Of a stretch of DNA of 64,000 nucleotides, positions 53,343 through 61,761 are shown piece by piece. The stretch spans positions 186,001 to 250,000 of the forward strand of contig CAYSDY010000001.1 of NCBI GenBank assembly GCA_964429995.1, written 5' to 3'. The translations under genes were made by a program, and so were the position numbers. The stretch comes from UBA583 sp964429995 (GTDB lineage: Archaea; Nanobdellota; Nanobdellia; Woesearchaeales; UBA583). Numbering within the stretch: position 1 is the first letter of the stretch; each line of letters starts with the position of its first letter. A model generated the notes under the pieces. It saw only the letters and a list, made by a program, of their open reading frames with translations, was not told the origin of the DNA and made no database searches.

Positions 53343-53403
53343 TAACAGTATCATTTTGTCAGTATTTAAAAAAATTTATATTCTTAGGTTAAAATATGTT
53401 ATT

Positions 53404-54057
53404 ATGAATGAAAATCTGCAAGATATTGAAAATTTTATAGGAAAACTTAATGATGATACCATTACAACATTCTGCGGAGAACCTGGAATAGGTAAAACAA
53501 CAATTTGTTTCCAATACATGGCCGATAGGCTTAAAAGTGGTAAAAAAGTTATTTTTGTTGATACTGAAGGAGGTTTTTGCATAGAAAGATTAATGCAAAT
53601 AGATAGGAACATAAATCTTAACAATATTATTGTATTTTCTCCTAAAAATTTTGAAAAACAAAATGAAATTATAAAAAACCTAAATGATGAGATTAAAAAC
53701 GATAAGGACATAAGCCTTATTATAATTGATTCTATCGTTATGCTTTATAGGCTTGAGTTATCAGATAATCCTGCAAAAATCAATTCAAAACTTGCTAAAC
53801 AATTACAATTATTAACTGAAATATCAAGGACATTCAAAATTCCAATAATAACTACAAACCAAATTTATTATGATTTTAAGTCTAATGATTTAAAAATGGC
53901 AGGTGGAACTCTTATACAATATTGGTCTAAAACTATAATATACTTAAAAAAAAATACAGATACTAAAGAAATAATAATTAAGAAACACAAATACAAAAAA
54001 GAAGGAATACAAAAGTTTTTTACAATAGATGATTCTGGGATATTGCTAATCAAATGA
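53404..54057 (+). CDS. radB: DNA repair and recombination protein RadB
   Basis: RadB is a short archaeal RecA paralogue that assists RadA. From the ATG at 53404 the product has 217 residues: Walker A G25-T32 (GEPGIGKT), DTEGGF, Walker B (LIIIDSIVMLYR) and the RecA-core phrase ITTNQIYYDFK and GGTLIQYWSKTIIYL. It lacks the N-terminal HhH domain of RadA, as expected. The upstream in-frame start at 53356 is rejected because a TATA-like AAATTTATA lies 28 bp before 53404. Confidence 0.9.
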   Translation: MNENLQDIENFIGKLNDDTITTFCGEPGIGKTTICFQYMADRLKSGKKVIFVDTEGGFCIERLMQIDRNINLNNIIVFSPKNFEKQNEIIKNLNDEIKNDKDISLIIIDSIVMLYRLELSDNPAKINSKLAKQLQLLTEISRTFKIPIITTNQIYYDFKSNDLKMAGGTLIQYWSKTIIYLKKNTDTKEIIIKKHKYKKEGIQKFFTIDDSGILLIK

Positions 54058-55101
54058 AATTATTTTATCCTTTTTATAATCGTACTTTTCATCATCCTCA
54101 TACTTCATATTATTAAAATCTGTTTTTTTAACATCTTTTGGCGAAGAAGATTTAAGAGTATCTGTTATTCTTGATAACTCATTTACGTTGTTTATTAGTG
54201 TTGGTGTAATTTTTTGAAATACTTTTTCTAAAGCTTTAATTTCAGAATTAACATCTAAAATATTTTTATCGTAACCAGAAATTCTGTTAACCATTTTTGA
54301 TTCCAGCTTGCTTATAGTATCTGTTAATTCAATAATATTTTCCCTTAAAGAATTTATTTCTTCTTCTTTTCTATCTTTCCATTTTATTACTTTTTTAATG
54401 TTTTCTGTAATCTCATTCCATTTTTCATCCATGATTTTTTCTATAGTTTCATTCACAAGATTCAAAACATCCTCTTTTGTAATTTGCAAACTTTCTGATT
54501 TTAGTGTATTTTGTATGGCATTTATATCAAATGCATTTCTCATTTGCAAATTATTTTCGTTAAAAGAATTTAAGGGGCTTGCTATCTCTTTTTGTAACAC
54601 ATTATTCCCTTGTCTATTATCTGAGGAGAATTGGTTGTTGTTTGATTGATTTTTAAAAGATTCTTGGTTGAAATTTGGTTGATTATAATTAACATTATAA
54701 TCTGATTTTAAAGAATTTGAAAATGGATTATTTAGGTTATTTGATGCATTAGGTTGGTAATTTCTATTGTTTAAATTATTATCTAATTCTTGATTAAATA
54801 ATCCAGAGTTTTTACTACTTTGATTATTTGCAGTATTTGAAGAAAATGGATTTATAAAATTTTGATTTTGTGTGGACTGCATACCTCTTTCTGGTTGATA
54901 CGAAGAAGAAGTATTAAAACTTCCTGCTGTTTGCTGATAATTTGAAAATGTGTTGTCAATATTATTATTATTATTATTTTGTACTGTATTGCCTGATTGA
55001 TTTACTAACTGATCAGCAAAATTATTTGTATTATTTAAATTTTCAATACCTTCAGAAGTATCTGTTTTTGTCTTGTTTTTCCCTAAATTAAAAAGACCCA
55101 T
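54046..55101 (-). CDS. Asn/Gln-rich disordered protein with C-terminal coiled coil
   Basis: The first 190 residues of this 351-residue protein are low complexity, dominated by Asn, Gln and Ser (for example QNNNNNNIDNTFSNYQQ), so they are probably disordered and of prion-like composition. Residues 200-330 are charged heptads (EEINSLRENIIELTDTISKL), a coiled coil. It begins MGLFNLGKNK, with no export signal. Its end overlaps the radB end by 12 bases. Function unknown; such proteins may form assemblies or condensates, which is only a guess. Confidence 0.72.
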   Translation of the reverse strand: MGLFNLGKNKTKTDTSEGIENLNNTNNFADQLVNQSGNTVQNNNNNNIDNTFSNYQQTAGSFNTSSSYQPERGMQSTQNQNFINPFSSNTANNQSSKNSGLFNQELDNNLNNRNYQPNASNNLNNPFSNSLKSDYNVNYNQPNFNQESFKNQSNNNQFSSDNRQGNNVLQKEIASPLNSFNENNLQMRNAFDINAIQNTLKSESLQITKEDVLNLVNETIEKIMDEKWNEITENIKKVIKWKDRKEEEINSLRENIIELTDTISKLESKMVNRISGYDKNILDVNSEIKALEKVFQKITPTLINNVNELSRITDTLKSSSPKDVKKTDFNNMKYEDDEKYDYKKDKIISFD

Positions 55102-55177
55102 ATTTATTTATATTCTTTTGTCCTTTAAATAAGCTATTTATAACTAAAAAATAATAATTTTTTATGAAAGCTTAAAA

Positions 55178-55642
55178 TTATTCTTCTGTTGCGATGTTTT
55201 TACACTCAACAGAACCACCAACGTCTTCAATTCTTTTTTTAGCAGTGTTTGATATTTCATTGCAGATTAACTTTATCTTTTTTGTAAATTCTACATTTCC
55301 AAGTATTTTATCATAATTGAACATTGTTGAATCAAAAACATATTCGTTACCCTGCTTATTTATTATACCCATATCTATCATTTTATCAAAATTGTATTCT
55401 ATGTATCTTATTGATAAAACTCTGTTGTCTTTTTTATGTATTGAATGAAAACCTCTTTTCATAAAATAAGCCTGACCAAACTTTTTTAGAATCATTGGTT
55501 TTTTCTGATCTGCTCTTGCACCTGAACCAGACATACCAACACCTCCTCTATGTCCTGCTCCTCTATGTTTCTTCTTATGTCCCCAGCCATGAGAAGAACT
55601 TCCTCTCATCCTTGAAACTTTTGTTCTTTTTTTACCTAACAT
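55178..55642 (-). CDS. rpl15: Ribosomal protein L15 (uL15)
   Basis: L15 is a core large-subunit protein. The 154-residue product has the archaeal/eukaryotic N-terminus rich in Gly, His, Arg and Lys (SRMRGSSSHGWGHKKKHRGA, then GHRGGVGMSG). The gene stands alone rather than in the usual ribosomal cluster. A Shine-Dalgarno sequence precedes it, unlike most genes here. Confidence 0.93.
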   Translation of the reverse strand: MLGKKRTKVSRMRGSSSHGWGHKKKHRGAGHRGGVGMSGSGARADQKKPMILKKFGQAYFMKRGFHSIHKKDNRVLSIRYIEYNFDKMIDMGIINKQGNEYVFDSTMFNYDKILGNVEFTKKIKLICNEISNTAKKRIEDVGGSVECKNIATEE

Positions 55643-55648
55643 TTAAAA

Positions 55649-55656
55649 TCACCTTT
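55649..55656 (-). promoter_or_regulatory. Shine-Dalgarno site of rpl15
   Basis: AAAGGTGA on the minus strand lies six bases before the L15 ATG and complements the 16S rRNA 3' end. It is one of only a few clear sites in the window. Confidence 0.6.
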
Positions 55657-55956
55657 ATTTAAAATATACTAATAGGAAACTTTATTGACTTTATAAAACT
55701 TGGTATCATTTAAAAACTAAATTACTGTTTTGTCCTAAAATGTCTAAAATTATTTAAAAAACGTACAATATTTGAAATAAATTATATGCTCAATTCATCT
55801 TTAACTTAAAAATCAAAAATTTCTTTTAAACATAATTTAAAAACAATAAAGCTTGCATAGAAAAAGGTTTTTATTAAAATGTTTTAAATTTTTGAGATTT
55901 TTTTATATTTTTACTAAAGATTATATAATGAAAATGAAAAATTTGCATTTTACTTT

Positions 55957-56090
55957 GATTGAGAATTTTAAAAAACTTCATTTTTTATAAGCTTATTAAG
56001 AAGATGGCGTTATAAAACACACATATTTTAGATTTTTATTACATTATCGTTTGTAAAACCTCAAAAATATAGAGTTTTGTATAGCCCTCT
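55957..56090 (+). repeat. Dispersed structured intergenic repeat, copy F, in a 495-base gap
   Basis: This 134-bp copy is the closest relative of copy A: GATTGAGAATTTT, core AAGAAGATGGCGTTATAAAA, then TTTTAG paired with CTCAAAA around ATTTTTATTACATTA, ending ATAGCCCTCT. The other bases between L15 (55642) and 56138 are AT-rich and show no open frame or RNA gene. Confidence 0.6.
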
Positions 56091-56107
56091 ATTTATTTGT
56101 ACAAAAA

Positions 56108-56119
56108 TATTATATAAAT
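56108..56119 (+). promoter_or_regulatory. TATA-like box before the gene at 56138
   Basis: ATTATATAAATC is centred about 25 bp before the ATG at 56138. Confidence 0.45.
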
Positions 56120-56137
56120 CAATGAATTGTTAGTATT

Positions 56138-56758
56138 ATGTTAGAGTATTTTATAAATGGCAAAGTAATACATTTAAAAACTAATCTTTTTACTGGAAAA
56201 CAAAATATTGATTTTTATGTAAAAAAAATCTATAACACATTCGCAAAAATAGGAATAGAAAAAAATTTTATAGATATAGAAATAAATCATGAATCTGGAT
56301 CTGTAAAAGTTTTTTGGCAAATAAATGAAAAATCTTTTTTTTTCCAATCTTTAAATCAACAATCTGCACAAGAAAATTGTGGTGTTTTAGCAATAGCACT
56401 TGAAGAAGATGTAAGACAAATAAAGCGTGGAATAAAGGGTATAGATATGTTAATGAAACAATATGAGTGTACAACACCAACAAAAACAAAAAGAATCACT
56501 TCCATTAACGATTTTACAAAAAAAGATGAACAAAATAATATAAATTTTGAAACATTTAATTTAAATGATCTTTCAATTGAAAAACCTGTTTTAGAAAAAT
56601 TAGACAAAAAATACTATTATTTAAGGAAAGAAGGCAACGAAAAACTAGACATTCTCTATATAAAATTCAAAGAAGAATGCATCAAATTAAACACTCCTAA
56701 TCACCCGCTCTTAAAAGCATTAAAAATCATAAGAACTGAAAGAGGATTAAAATTGTAA
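56138..56758 (+). CDS. Protein of unknown function
   Basis: I do not recognise this 206-residue protein. The N-terminal half (1-110) looks alpha/beta, with alternating strands (EYFINGKVIHLKTN, FIDIEINHESGSVKVFWQI) and one Cys; the middle is a Lys/Thr/Asn-rich linker; the last 50 residues (KYYYLRKEGNEKLDILYIKF and HPLLKALKIIRTERG) are helical and basic, perhaps for nucleic-acid binding. It is convergent with gatA, 13 bases away, and follows dispersed repeat F. Confidence 0.62.
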   Translation: MLEYFINGKVIHLKTNLFTGKQNIDFYVKKIYNTFAKIGIEKNFIDIEINHESGSVKVFWQINEKSFFFQSLNQQSAQENCGVLAIALEEDVRQIKRGIKGIDMLMKQYECTTPTKTKRITSINDFTKKDEQNNINFETFNLNDLSIEKPVLEKLDKKYYYLRKEGNEKLDILYIKFKEECIKLNTPNHPLLKALKIIRTERGLKL

Positions 56759-56771
56759 AATCAAAATTAAT

Positions 56772-58175
56772 TTATCTTATTTTCTTTGGTAATTTATCTA
56801 AAATATCTAATCCTTCAAACATGAGTTTTTCTTTGAACTTATCTGCCATTACCTGTAAACCAACACTAATATTACCATCATCTTCTTTTATGTAATCTCT
56901 ACAAATAACCCCTGCACAAATTCCGGCTAGATTTGCAGGAATTGTAAATGCATCATACGCATACATGTCTTCAACACTTAAAGTTGTTCCAAATTTATGT
57001 GGCAATACTGGGGTTACTGCTGATAACACAAAATCTGCTTTTTGAAATACTCTGTTAAATTCTTCTGAGATAATTTCTTTTACTTTTAAAGCTTTTTTGT
57101 AGTAAGAGCCTGCATATTCTGATTTTGATATTTCTTTTCCACCCAATATTCTTCTTAATACTTCATTACCACAATGCTCTTCTATTTTTGAACCATATTT
57201 TAAACCATCAAATTTTCTTGTTCCAGAATAAAATTCGGTATATACTATAGGATAATAGGATGCAATTGCTAAATCTATATTTTTGACATTAAATTTTACT
57301 ATTTTATGTCCTAAGGATTCTAATTCTTTTAACCTATCTTTAACAATATTTAATATTCTTTTATCGGTAATCAATCTTTCAAATTCTTCAATATATCCTA
57401 TAGTATATGTTTTTCCCACAGAAGAGTAATCTAAATAGTTATCTACAGGCTTGTCCGCTGTAATTGAATCAAACTTACTCTTACCTGCAATAACACTAAG
57501 AGTTAATGCAGAACCATATATATCTTTGGATAATGGGCCTATCTGATCAAGACTCATAGATAGATCTATAAGGCCATGTCTTGAAACTCTTCCATAAGAA
57601 GGTTTTATTCCAACTATATCACAATGTGATGCAGGATTCCTTATTGAGCCTCCTGTATCAGAACCTAATGTAATATCACAAAAATCTGCAGATATTGCTG
57701 CTGCTGATCCTGAAGATGATCCACCTGGAATCCTTTTTGTTGATACTGGATTGATTGTTTTACCAAAAAAAGACGTTTCCCCAGAAGAACCAGATGCAAA
57801 TTCATCATTATTTAAAACATACAATATAATACCATCTTCTTCTTTTATTCTTTTAACAACATCAGAATCATAAGTTCCAACAAAATCTTTTAAGCATTCT
57901 GAAGCACATGAAGATATCATACCTTTGCATAATATATTGGATTTAATTCCAAATGTTAATCCAAATAATTTTCCTATGTTAGAACCGTTTTTTAATTTTT
58001 TATCATGTTCTTTAGCAATTGTTAGTGCATTTTTATTTACTTCCAAAACAATATTATAGTCTTTATTTTTCATCTCAAACTTACTTAAAAAACTTTTAAC
58101 ATTTTCCTCACATGTAAGTTTTCCAGTTCTTAACAAATCAATTTTTAATTTTATATTTTCATTCAATATGTCCAT
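56772..58175 (-). CDS. gatA: Amidase-family GatA (Asp/Glu-tRNA amidotransferase subunit A)
   Basis: GatA releases ammonia from glutamine so that GatB can amidate Asp-tRNA-Asn or Glu-tRNA-Gln. From the ATG at 58175 the product has 467 residues and the whole amidase signature: the Lys of FGIKSNIL, GGSSSGSAAAISA and the SDTGGSIR motif that give the Ser-cisSer-Lys triad, and the GatA phrases ASECLKDF and GIKPSYGRVSRHGL. The earlier in-frame start adds 24 low-complexity residues and is not used; a TTTATATAAA box lies about 25 bp before 58175. No gatB or gatC is nearby. GatCAB is bacterial-type; archaea typically rely on GatDE for Gln. Confidence 0.9.
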   Translation of the reverse strand: MDILNENIKLKIDLLRTGKLTCEENVKSFLSKFEMKNKDYNIVLEVNKNALTIAKEHDKKLKNGSNIGKLFGLTFGIKSNILCKGMISSCASECLKDFVGTYDSDVVKRIKEEDGIILYVLNNDEFASGSSGETSFFGKTINPVSTKRIPGGSSSGSAAAISADFCDITLGSDTGGSIRNPASHCDIVGIKPSYGRVSRHGLIDLSMSLDQIGPLSKDIYGSALTLSVIAGKSKFDSITADKPVDNYLDYSSVGKTYTIGYIEEFERLITDKRILNIVKDRLKELESLGHKIVKFNVKNIDLAIASYYPIVYTEFYSGTRKFDGLKYGSKIEEHCGNEVLRRILGGKEISKSEYAGSYYKKALKVKEIISEEFNRVFQKADFVLSAVTPVLPHKFGTTLSVEDMYAYDAFTIPANLAGICAGVICRDYIKEDDGNISVGLQVMADKFKEKLMFEGLDILDKLPKKIR

Positions 58176-58439
58176 GAAATTATTTATTTTTGTTTTTATA
58201 TAAATTTTTCTTTTTAATGTTTTATTGCAAAAACAAAAACAAAACATAACAACAAAACATGCGATTACAATAAAACAAATTTATTTATATTTATTTAAAT
58301 ACATTTATATTTAAACATTTTTAAACAAATACATTTATATTTATTTATTTTTATCACAAAATAAACAAAAAAATAATAAATACAAATAAAAATAAGTAAA
58401 AATAAGTATTATTTTCTTAAATACAATTAAATCTGATGT
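58176..58439. other. Very AT-rich gap with short direct repeats
   Basis: This 264-base gap has almost no G. It contains two copies of the 17-mer AAATACATTTATATTTA 30 bases apart (58297-58313, 58327-58343) and TTATTTATATTTATTTA-type runs. I see no gene. It may be a promoter region, a DNA-unwinding element or just low-complexity sequence. Confidence 0.4.
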
Positions 58440-59063
58440 TTAATTGTTATTTTCTTTAATAAAATCAGTAAGACTATTATAAGTATTCTTTTGAATAACT
58501 TGTTTGGTTTCTTTGGTTTCTTGTTTGATTTCAGGCATAAATTTTAAATATAAAATATGTATAAGTTCATCATCAAAAATTCCACAATCTTGACATCTGT
58601 AATAAAATCTTTCAAAATCCTTTATAGATGGAAGATATGTTTTTACCGAAAACTGCTTAAACCATTTTAATATAAGTAAAGAAAAATATCCATCTCCAAC
58701 AGTATAAACCTGTTTATTATTAGAAAAAAAATCCATTGCTTCAATTTGATAAACATATAAAACATACTTAATGTATGTATTTATAATGTCATCATAAGAC
58801 ATGTCTTTTAACATATCAATTGTTTGGTTTTGTAATAATAAGAATTCTGCAAATGTTATTACGTTTTTAAGTGAAACTTCTATTATTTTTCCACAATATA
58901 TATCCTTTTTTACTGAATACTTTCCACGTTCCTTAGTAGCTATTCCATCTCCTTTTTTTCTTGGGGTTTTTTTTAGAGTTCTTTTATCTCTTAAATATAC
59001 ACTATCACGGATGTATAAATATCCTCTTTGATTTTTATCAGATTTAAGCTTTTCTCGAAACAT
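58440..59063 (-). CDS. Protein of unknown function with a CxxC pair
   Basis: I do not recognise this 207-residue protein. The first 55 residues are basic (RDKRTLKKTPRKKGDGIATK) and may bind nucleic acid; the rest is helical and rich in Tyr and Phe, with a single C-x2-C (YRCQDCGIF) that is not enough for a zinc finger on its own. It lies between gatA and DUF106 and is probably cotranscribed with the latter, 39 bases upstream. Confidence 0.6.
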   Translation of the reverse strand: MFREKLKSDKNQRGYLYIRDSVYLRDKRTLKKTPRKKGDGIATKERGKYSVKKDIYCGKIIEVSLKNVITFAEFLLLQNQTIDMLKDMSYDDIINTYIKYVLYVYQIEAMDFFSNNKQVYTVGDGYFSLLILKWFKQFSVKTYLPSIKDFERFYYRCQDCGIFDDELIHILYLKFMPEIKQETKETKQVIQKNTYNSLTDFIKENNN

Positions 59064-59102
59064 ATTTATTTAATTTAAATAATGTTAATAAATTTATTTT
59101 TT

Positions 59103-59624
59103 TTATGCAACATTAAAGACTTTTCGCAGTATTATTGAATTAATTATTGAAAATAAAAAGTAAGTACCAAACCAACCAAATTGAGTAAAACCTAAGTTTA
59201 AAAATTCCCCAAATCCTCCATAAGTGCTTCTAAGAGCCCCGAATACCAAAATCATTGGAACCATCGTTATTAACATTATTTTAGGATTCCATGCATGCTT
59301 CATGTTTTGCATAGATTTTTCCATCATCTGTTTTTGGATTTCTTCTATTTTCTTTTGATCTTTCTCTTTTAAAACCTTTATTTGTTTCTTTCTTAACTCT
59401 TTCATTTCACTTCTTAAAGCCTTAATTTCTGTTTGATTTGAAAAATATTTATTTATTAAAACTACAAATGATGTTGTAAGAAATGATATAACATATACAT
59501 CTAATGCCAAATAAGTTGTAAATGGCACTGCATATCCTAGAAAAGTTGCAGAAGCAACTGATACAGAACCTGCAGATAATGCTGTTGCATTTATCACTTC
59601 GCCTGATAGATTACTATTATTCAT
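59103..59624 (-). CDS. DUF106/EMC3-like membrane insertase of the YidC/Oxa1 superfamily
   Basis: The 173-residue product has an N-terminal membrane segment, a cytoplasmic coiled coil (RSEMKELRKKQIKVLKEKDQ and KIEEIQKQMM), and two or three C-terminal membrane segments (PKIMLITMVPMILVFGALRS and FGWFGTYFLFSIINSIIL). That is the layout of archaeal DUF106 proteins, relatives of YidC and eukaryotic EMC3/TMCO1 that insert membrane proteins. In many archaea it lies next to secY; here it does not. Copy G of the dispersed repeat lies upstream. Confidence 0.88.
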   Translation of the reverse strand: MNNSNLSGEVINATALSAGSVSVASATFLGYAVPFTTYLALDVYVISFLTTSFVVLINKYFSNQTEIKALRSEMKELRKKQIKVLKEKDQKKIEEIQKQMMEKSMQNMKHAWNPKIMLITMVPMILVFGALRSTYGGFGEFLNLGFTQFGWFGTYFLFSIINSIILRKVFNVA

Positions 59625-59753
59625 AATAATAAGTAATATGTTCTTTATTTTATAAAAATTGTTATACTTAATAATTACAACTATTGTAAAAAGTAAATGA
59701 TCTATCTTATTAAAAGGTTTAAAGTTTAAAAATTTATCTTCAGAAAATTAAAC

Positions 59754-59866
59754 AGAGGGTTACTAAAAACCCCTAGATTTAGAATTGAACTTGTTCAATT
59801 CGGGCTTATAAGGGTTTTTCGCTAACACTCTTCTGAGAATTTTGGGGTTTTTCAAAATTCTCAATA
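59754..59866 (-). repeat. Dispersed structured intergenic repeat, copy G
   Basis: This 113-bp copy best shows the structure. Read on the minus strand: TATTGAGAATTTTG, then CAAAATTCTC closing a 10-bp stem, the core AGAAGAGTGTTAGCG, an AAACCC/GGGTTT stem, and inside it the perfect hairpin GAATTGAAC-AA-GTTCAATTC; it ends AACCCTCT. It is close to identical to copy E, 10 kb away. Confidence 0.7.
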
Positions 59867-59887
59867 CATGTCTTTTAAGATGATTTA

Positions 59888-60766
59888 CTAATTTTCTTTC
59901 TTATGATAAATTTTCTTAAAAATAGATAAAAAATTAACAAATTTCATATTTTGGGTAATTTTTCTATTCTTTAAACATTTTTTTATTTCTTTTCCTGTTA
60001 AATTTTCAACTTCTTTTCCTTGAGGAGCAAATACGTAGTAATCAATTTTAATGATGTTTTTTATTTCTTCTAAATGTTTTCTTCCTGGGCCATCATCATC
60101 TAAAAAAAGAATAATTTTTTTATTTTTACAATATTTTAATATCTCTTTTTTATTCCCGCTACCATTAAAAGCAAAAACGTTATAATAATCGTTTTTTATG
60201 AGATTTTTTAAATCAGCAATTCCCTCAACTAATATCATTTCCTCTGATTCTATGGCAGAATCTGTTGAAAAAAAACTTCCAAATTGTTTTATTGATTTAA
60301 ATTTTATCTTATCTGATAATTGCTCTGTTATTTCTTTAGAATCAGGAAGTTCTTCTTTTAATTCTTCAAGCATCTGATAAGCACGTGTTATAATATCTTC
60401 TCTTTTATTTTTTCTTTTGTCATCTATCTTTAATATTGATATTTTGCCACAACAATGACCAAATTTTTCAATACTTTCAATGGCTGCTGCAAGTAGGGTT
60501 ACTTGTATTTTGTCTAAAGAGGTAGGTATTATAAAATTTCCAAGAGAAACATTATCTTTTTTATTTAAAGTTATTTCAATTCTACCAAGCTTGCCTATTT
60601 TTTGTAAATTTGAGAATTCAAGGTCTTCGCCTATTAAACCTTCCGTTTGACCAAAAAAAGATCCTATTATGTCTGTTTTTTCAACCAAACCTTCTATTTC
60701 AAATTTTCCATGAATTTCATATTTAGTTGAATTTAACGGAATTTTATTCATAAAAGTATTAATCAT
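59888..60766 (-). CDS. dnaG: Archaeal DnaG-like primase (TOPRIM)
   Basis: Archaeal DnaG is associated with the exosome and with RNA-primed synthesis. The 292-residue product starts with the conserved region KYEIHGKFEIEGLVEKTDII, then GSFFGQTEGLIGEDLEF, then a TOPRIM domain with the catalytic Glu (LVEGIADL) and the acidic FLDDDGPGRKHLE. Archaeal DnaG is usually about 400 residues; this short form lacks the C-terminal part. An ATG five codons in is an alternative start. Confidence 0.92.
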   Translation of the reverse strand: MINTFMNKIPLNSTKYEIHGKFEIEGLVEKTDIIGSFFGQTEGLIGEDLEFSNLQKIGKLGRIEITLNKKDNVSLGNFIIPTSLDKIQVTLLAAAIESIEKFGHCCGKISILKIDDKRKNKREDIITRAYQMLEELKEELPDSKEITEQLSDKIKFKSIKQFGSFFSTDSAIESEEMILVEGIADLKNLIKNDYYNVFAFNGSGNKKEILKYCKNKKIILFLDDDGPGRKHLEEIKNIIKIDYYVFAPQGKEVENLTGKEIKKCLKNRKITQNMKFVNFLSIFKKIYHKKEN

Positions 60767-60801
60767 AAAGTATTAATTAAACTATCTTTTTAATTATCTT
60801 T

Positions 60802-60905
60802 TTAATGATGCCCAGTATCACTAACCCATATAATCATTAAAGACGTATGTCATAGCTTCATATAAGGATCCTCTTGTGCAGGGCTGACCCTTTGCAAAGC
60901 ACTTT
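60802..60905. ncRNA. Candidate structured RNA between dnaG and rnp3
   Basis: This patch is clearly richer in G+C than the surrounding gaps and has several pairings: TTAATGAT/ATCATTAA (60802-60809 and 60833-60840), GAC-GTAT-GTC, the palindrome GGATCC, and a hairpin at 60873-60899 made of TGCA and GGG pairing with CCC and TGCA around the loop CTGA. In such AT-rich genomes GC islands in gaps are often RNA genes. An AATGATGC near the start and CTGA in the loop resemble C and D boxes, but the spacing is long. Strand and identity are uncertain. Confidence 0.4.
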
Positions 60906-60947
60906 AATTATAACTATGCAAAGATTAATAAGTATAATATAAATCAA

Positions 60948-60957
60948 TTTATAAAAC
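60948..60957 (+). promoter_or_regulatory. TATA box of rnp3
   Basis: TTTATAAAAC is centred about 28 bp before the ATG at 60981. Confidence 0.5.
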
Positions 60958-60980
60958 TAATTTTATTACTAATAAATAAA

Positions 60981-61706
60981 ATGCATGCATTGATAAAATA
61001 CAACAATGACAATAAAATAACTAATCTAATAGAATTAGCACAAAGTAATTTACAAACTCCTATTATACTGTTTGAAATAAATCTTAATCATGATAAAAAA
61101 AAATGTGAAGATGAATTGTTTAGAATTATATGCGAAAAAGATAAATTTAATCAATATGATTCTATGATTTTGATATATATTACTGATATATTTGATTTTA
61201 CTGCCTCATTTGTAAATAAAATAAAGAATCATTTTAATTTTGTAGCAGGATATGGTGGATTAAATAAAATAAATCGTTTTTTTATAGAAAATACAAAAAT
61301 AGACTGTATAATTGATCCTCATAATTCAACATTTCAAAAAAAACATGATTTTATACATCATTTTAATTCAGGCATTAATCATATTCTTGCAAAAATTGCA
61401 AATGAAAAACATATTTGCTTTATCAATAGTTTAAATTTTATAGATGAAAAAAAAAAAGATTTTAAAGATTTTTCAAGAATTAATCAGAATATAAAATTAT
61501 TCTACAAATATAATCTGGATTTTACAATAGAATACTTAATAGACAATCAATCTTATATAAAATCCGAAAAAGATTTGTTTTATATAAAACAATTATTTAA
61601 CATTAAAAATGATAAAATAAATACTGATGTTATATTAGACAGAATGTATGAAAATATTAAAACACGTAATAATGAAAAAATAAAAGCAGGTATCAAAATC
61701 TTATAA
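60981..61706 (+). CDS. rnp3: RNase P protein component 3 (Rpp30-like)
   Basis: Rnp3 binds RNase P RNA and helps mature tRNA 5' ends. The 241-residue product has the family's most conserved part near residues 129-150: FNSGINHILAKIANEKHICF (family: DSGLNHVLAKLAAENG), preceded by DCIIDPHNS, equivalent to the VD.LSHP stretch. The TIM-barrel-like pattern of strands fits. The N-terminus is diverged. It heads a small plus-strand pair with aIF2-alpha, 55 bases downstream. Confidence 0.7.
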   Translation: MHALIKYNNDNKITNLIELAQSNLQTPIILFEINLNHDKKKCEDELFRIICEKDKFNQYDSMILIYITDIFDFTASFVNKIKNHFNFVAGYGGLNKINRFFIENTKIDCIIDPHNSTFQKKHDFIHHFNSGINHILAKIANEKHICFINSLNFIDEKKKDFKDFSRINQNIKLFYKYNLDFTIEYLIDNQSYIKSEKDLFYIKQLFNIKNDKINTDVILDRMYENIKTRNNEKIKAGIKIL

Positions 61707-61747
61707 ATTAACAAAATCTTTTAAAACAAATCATATTTAAAATATAA

Positions 61748-61755
61748 GAGGTGAT
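61748..61755 (+). promoter_or_regulatory. Shine-Dalgarno site of aIF2-alpha
   Basis: GAGGTGAT lies six bases before the ATG at 61762, a clear ribosome-binding site. Confidence 0.65.
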
Positions 61756-61761
61756 TTTTTT

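Noticed and set aside
60802..60905. tRNA, 5S rRNA or SRP RNA
   Set aside because: No T-loop motif, no 5S or SRP helix signature could be fitted on either strand, so it is listed only as an unidentified structured patch.
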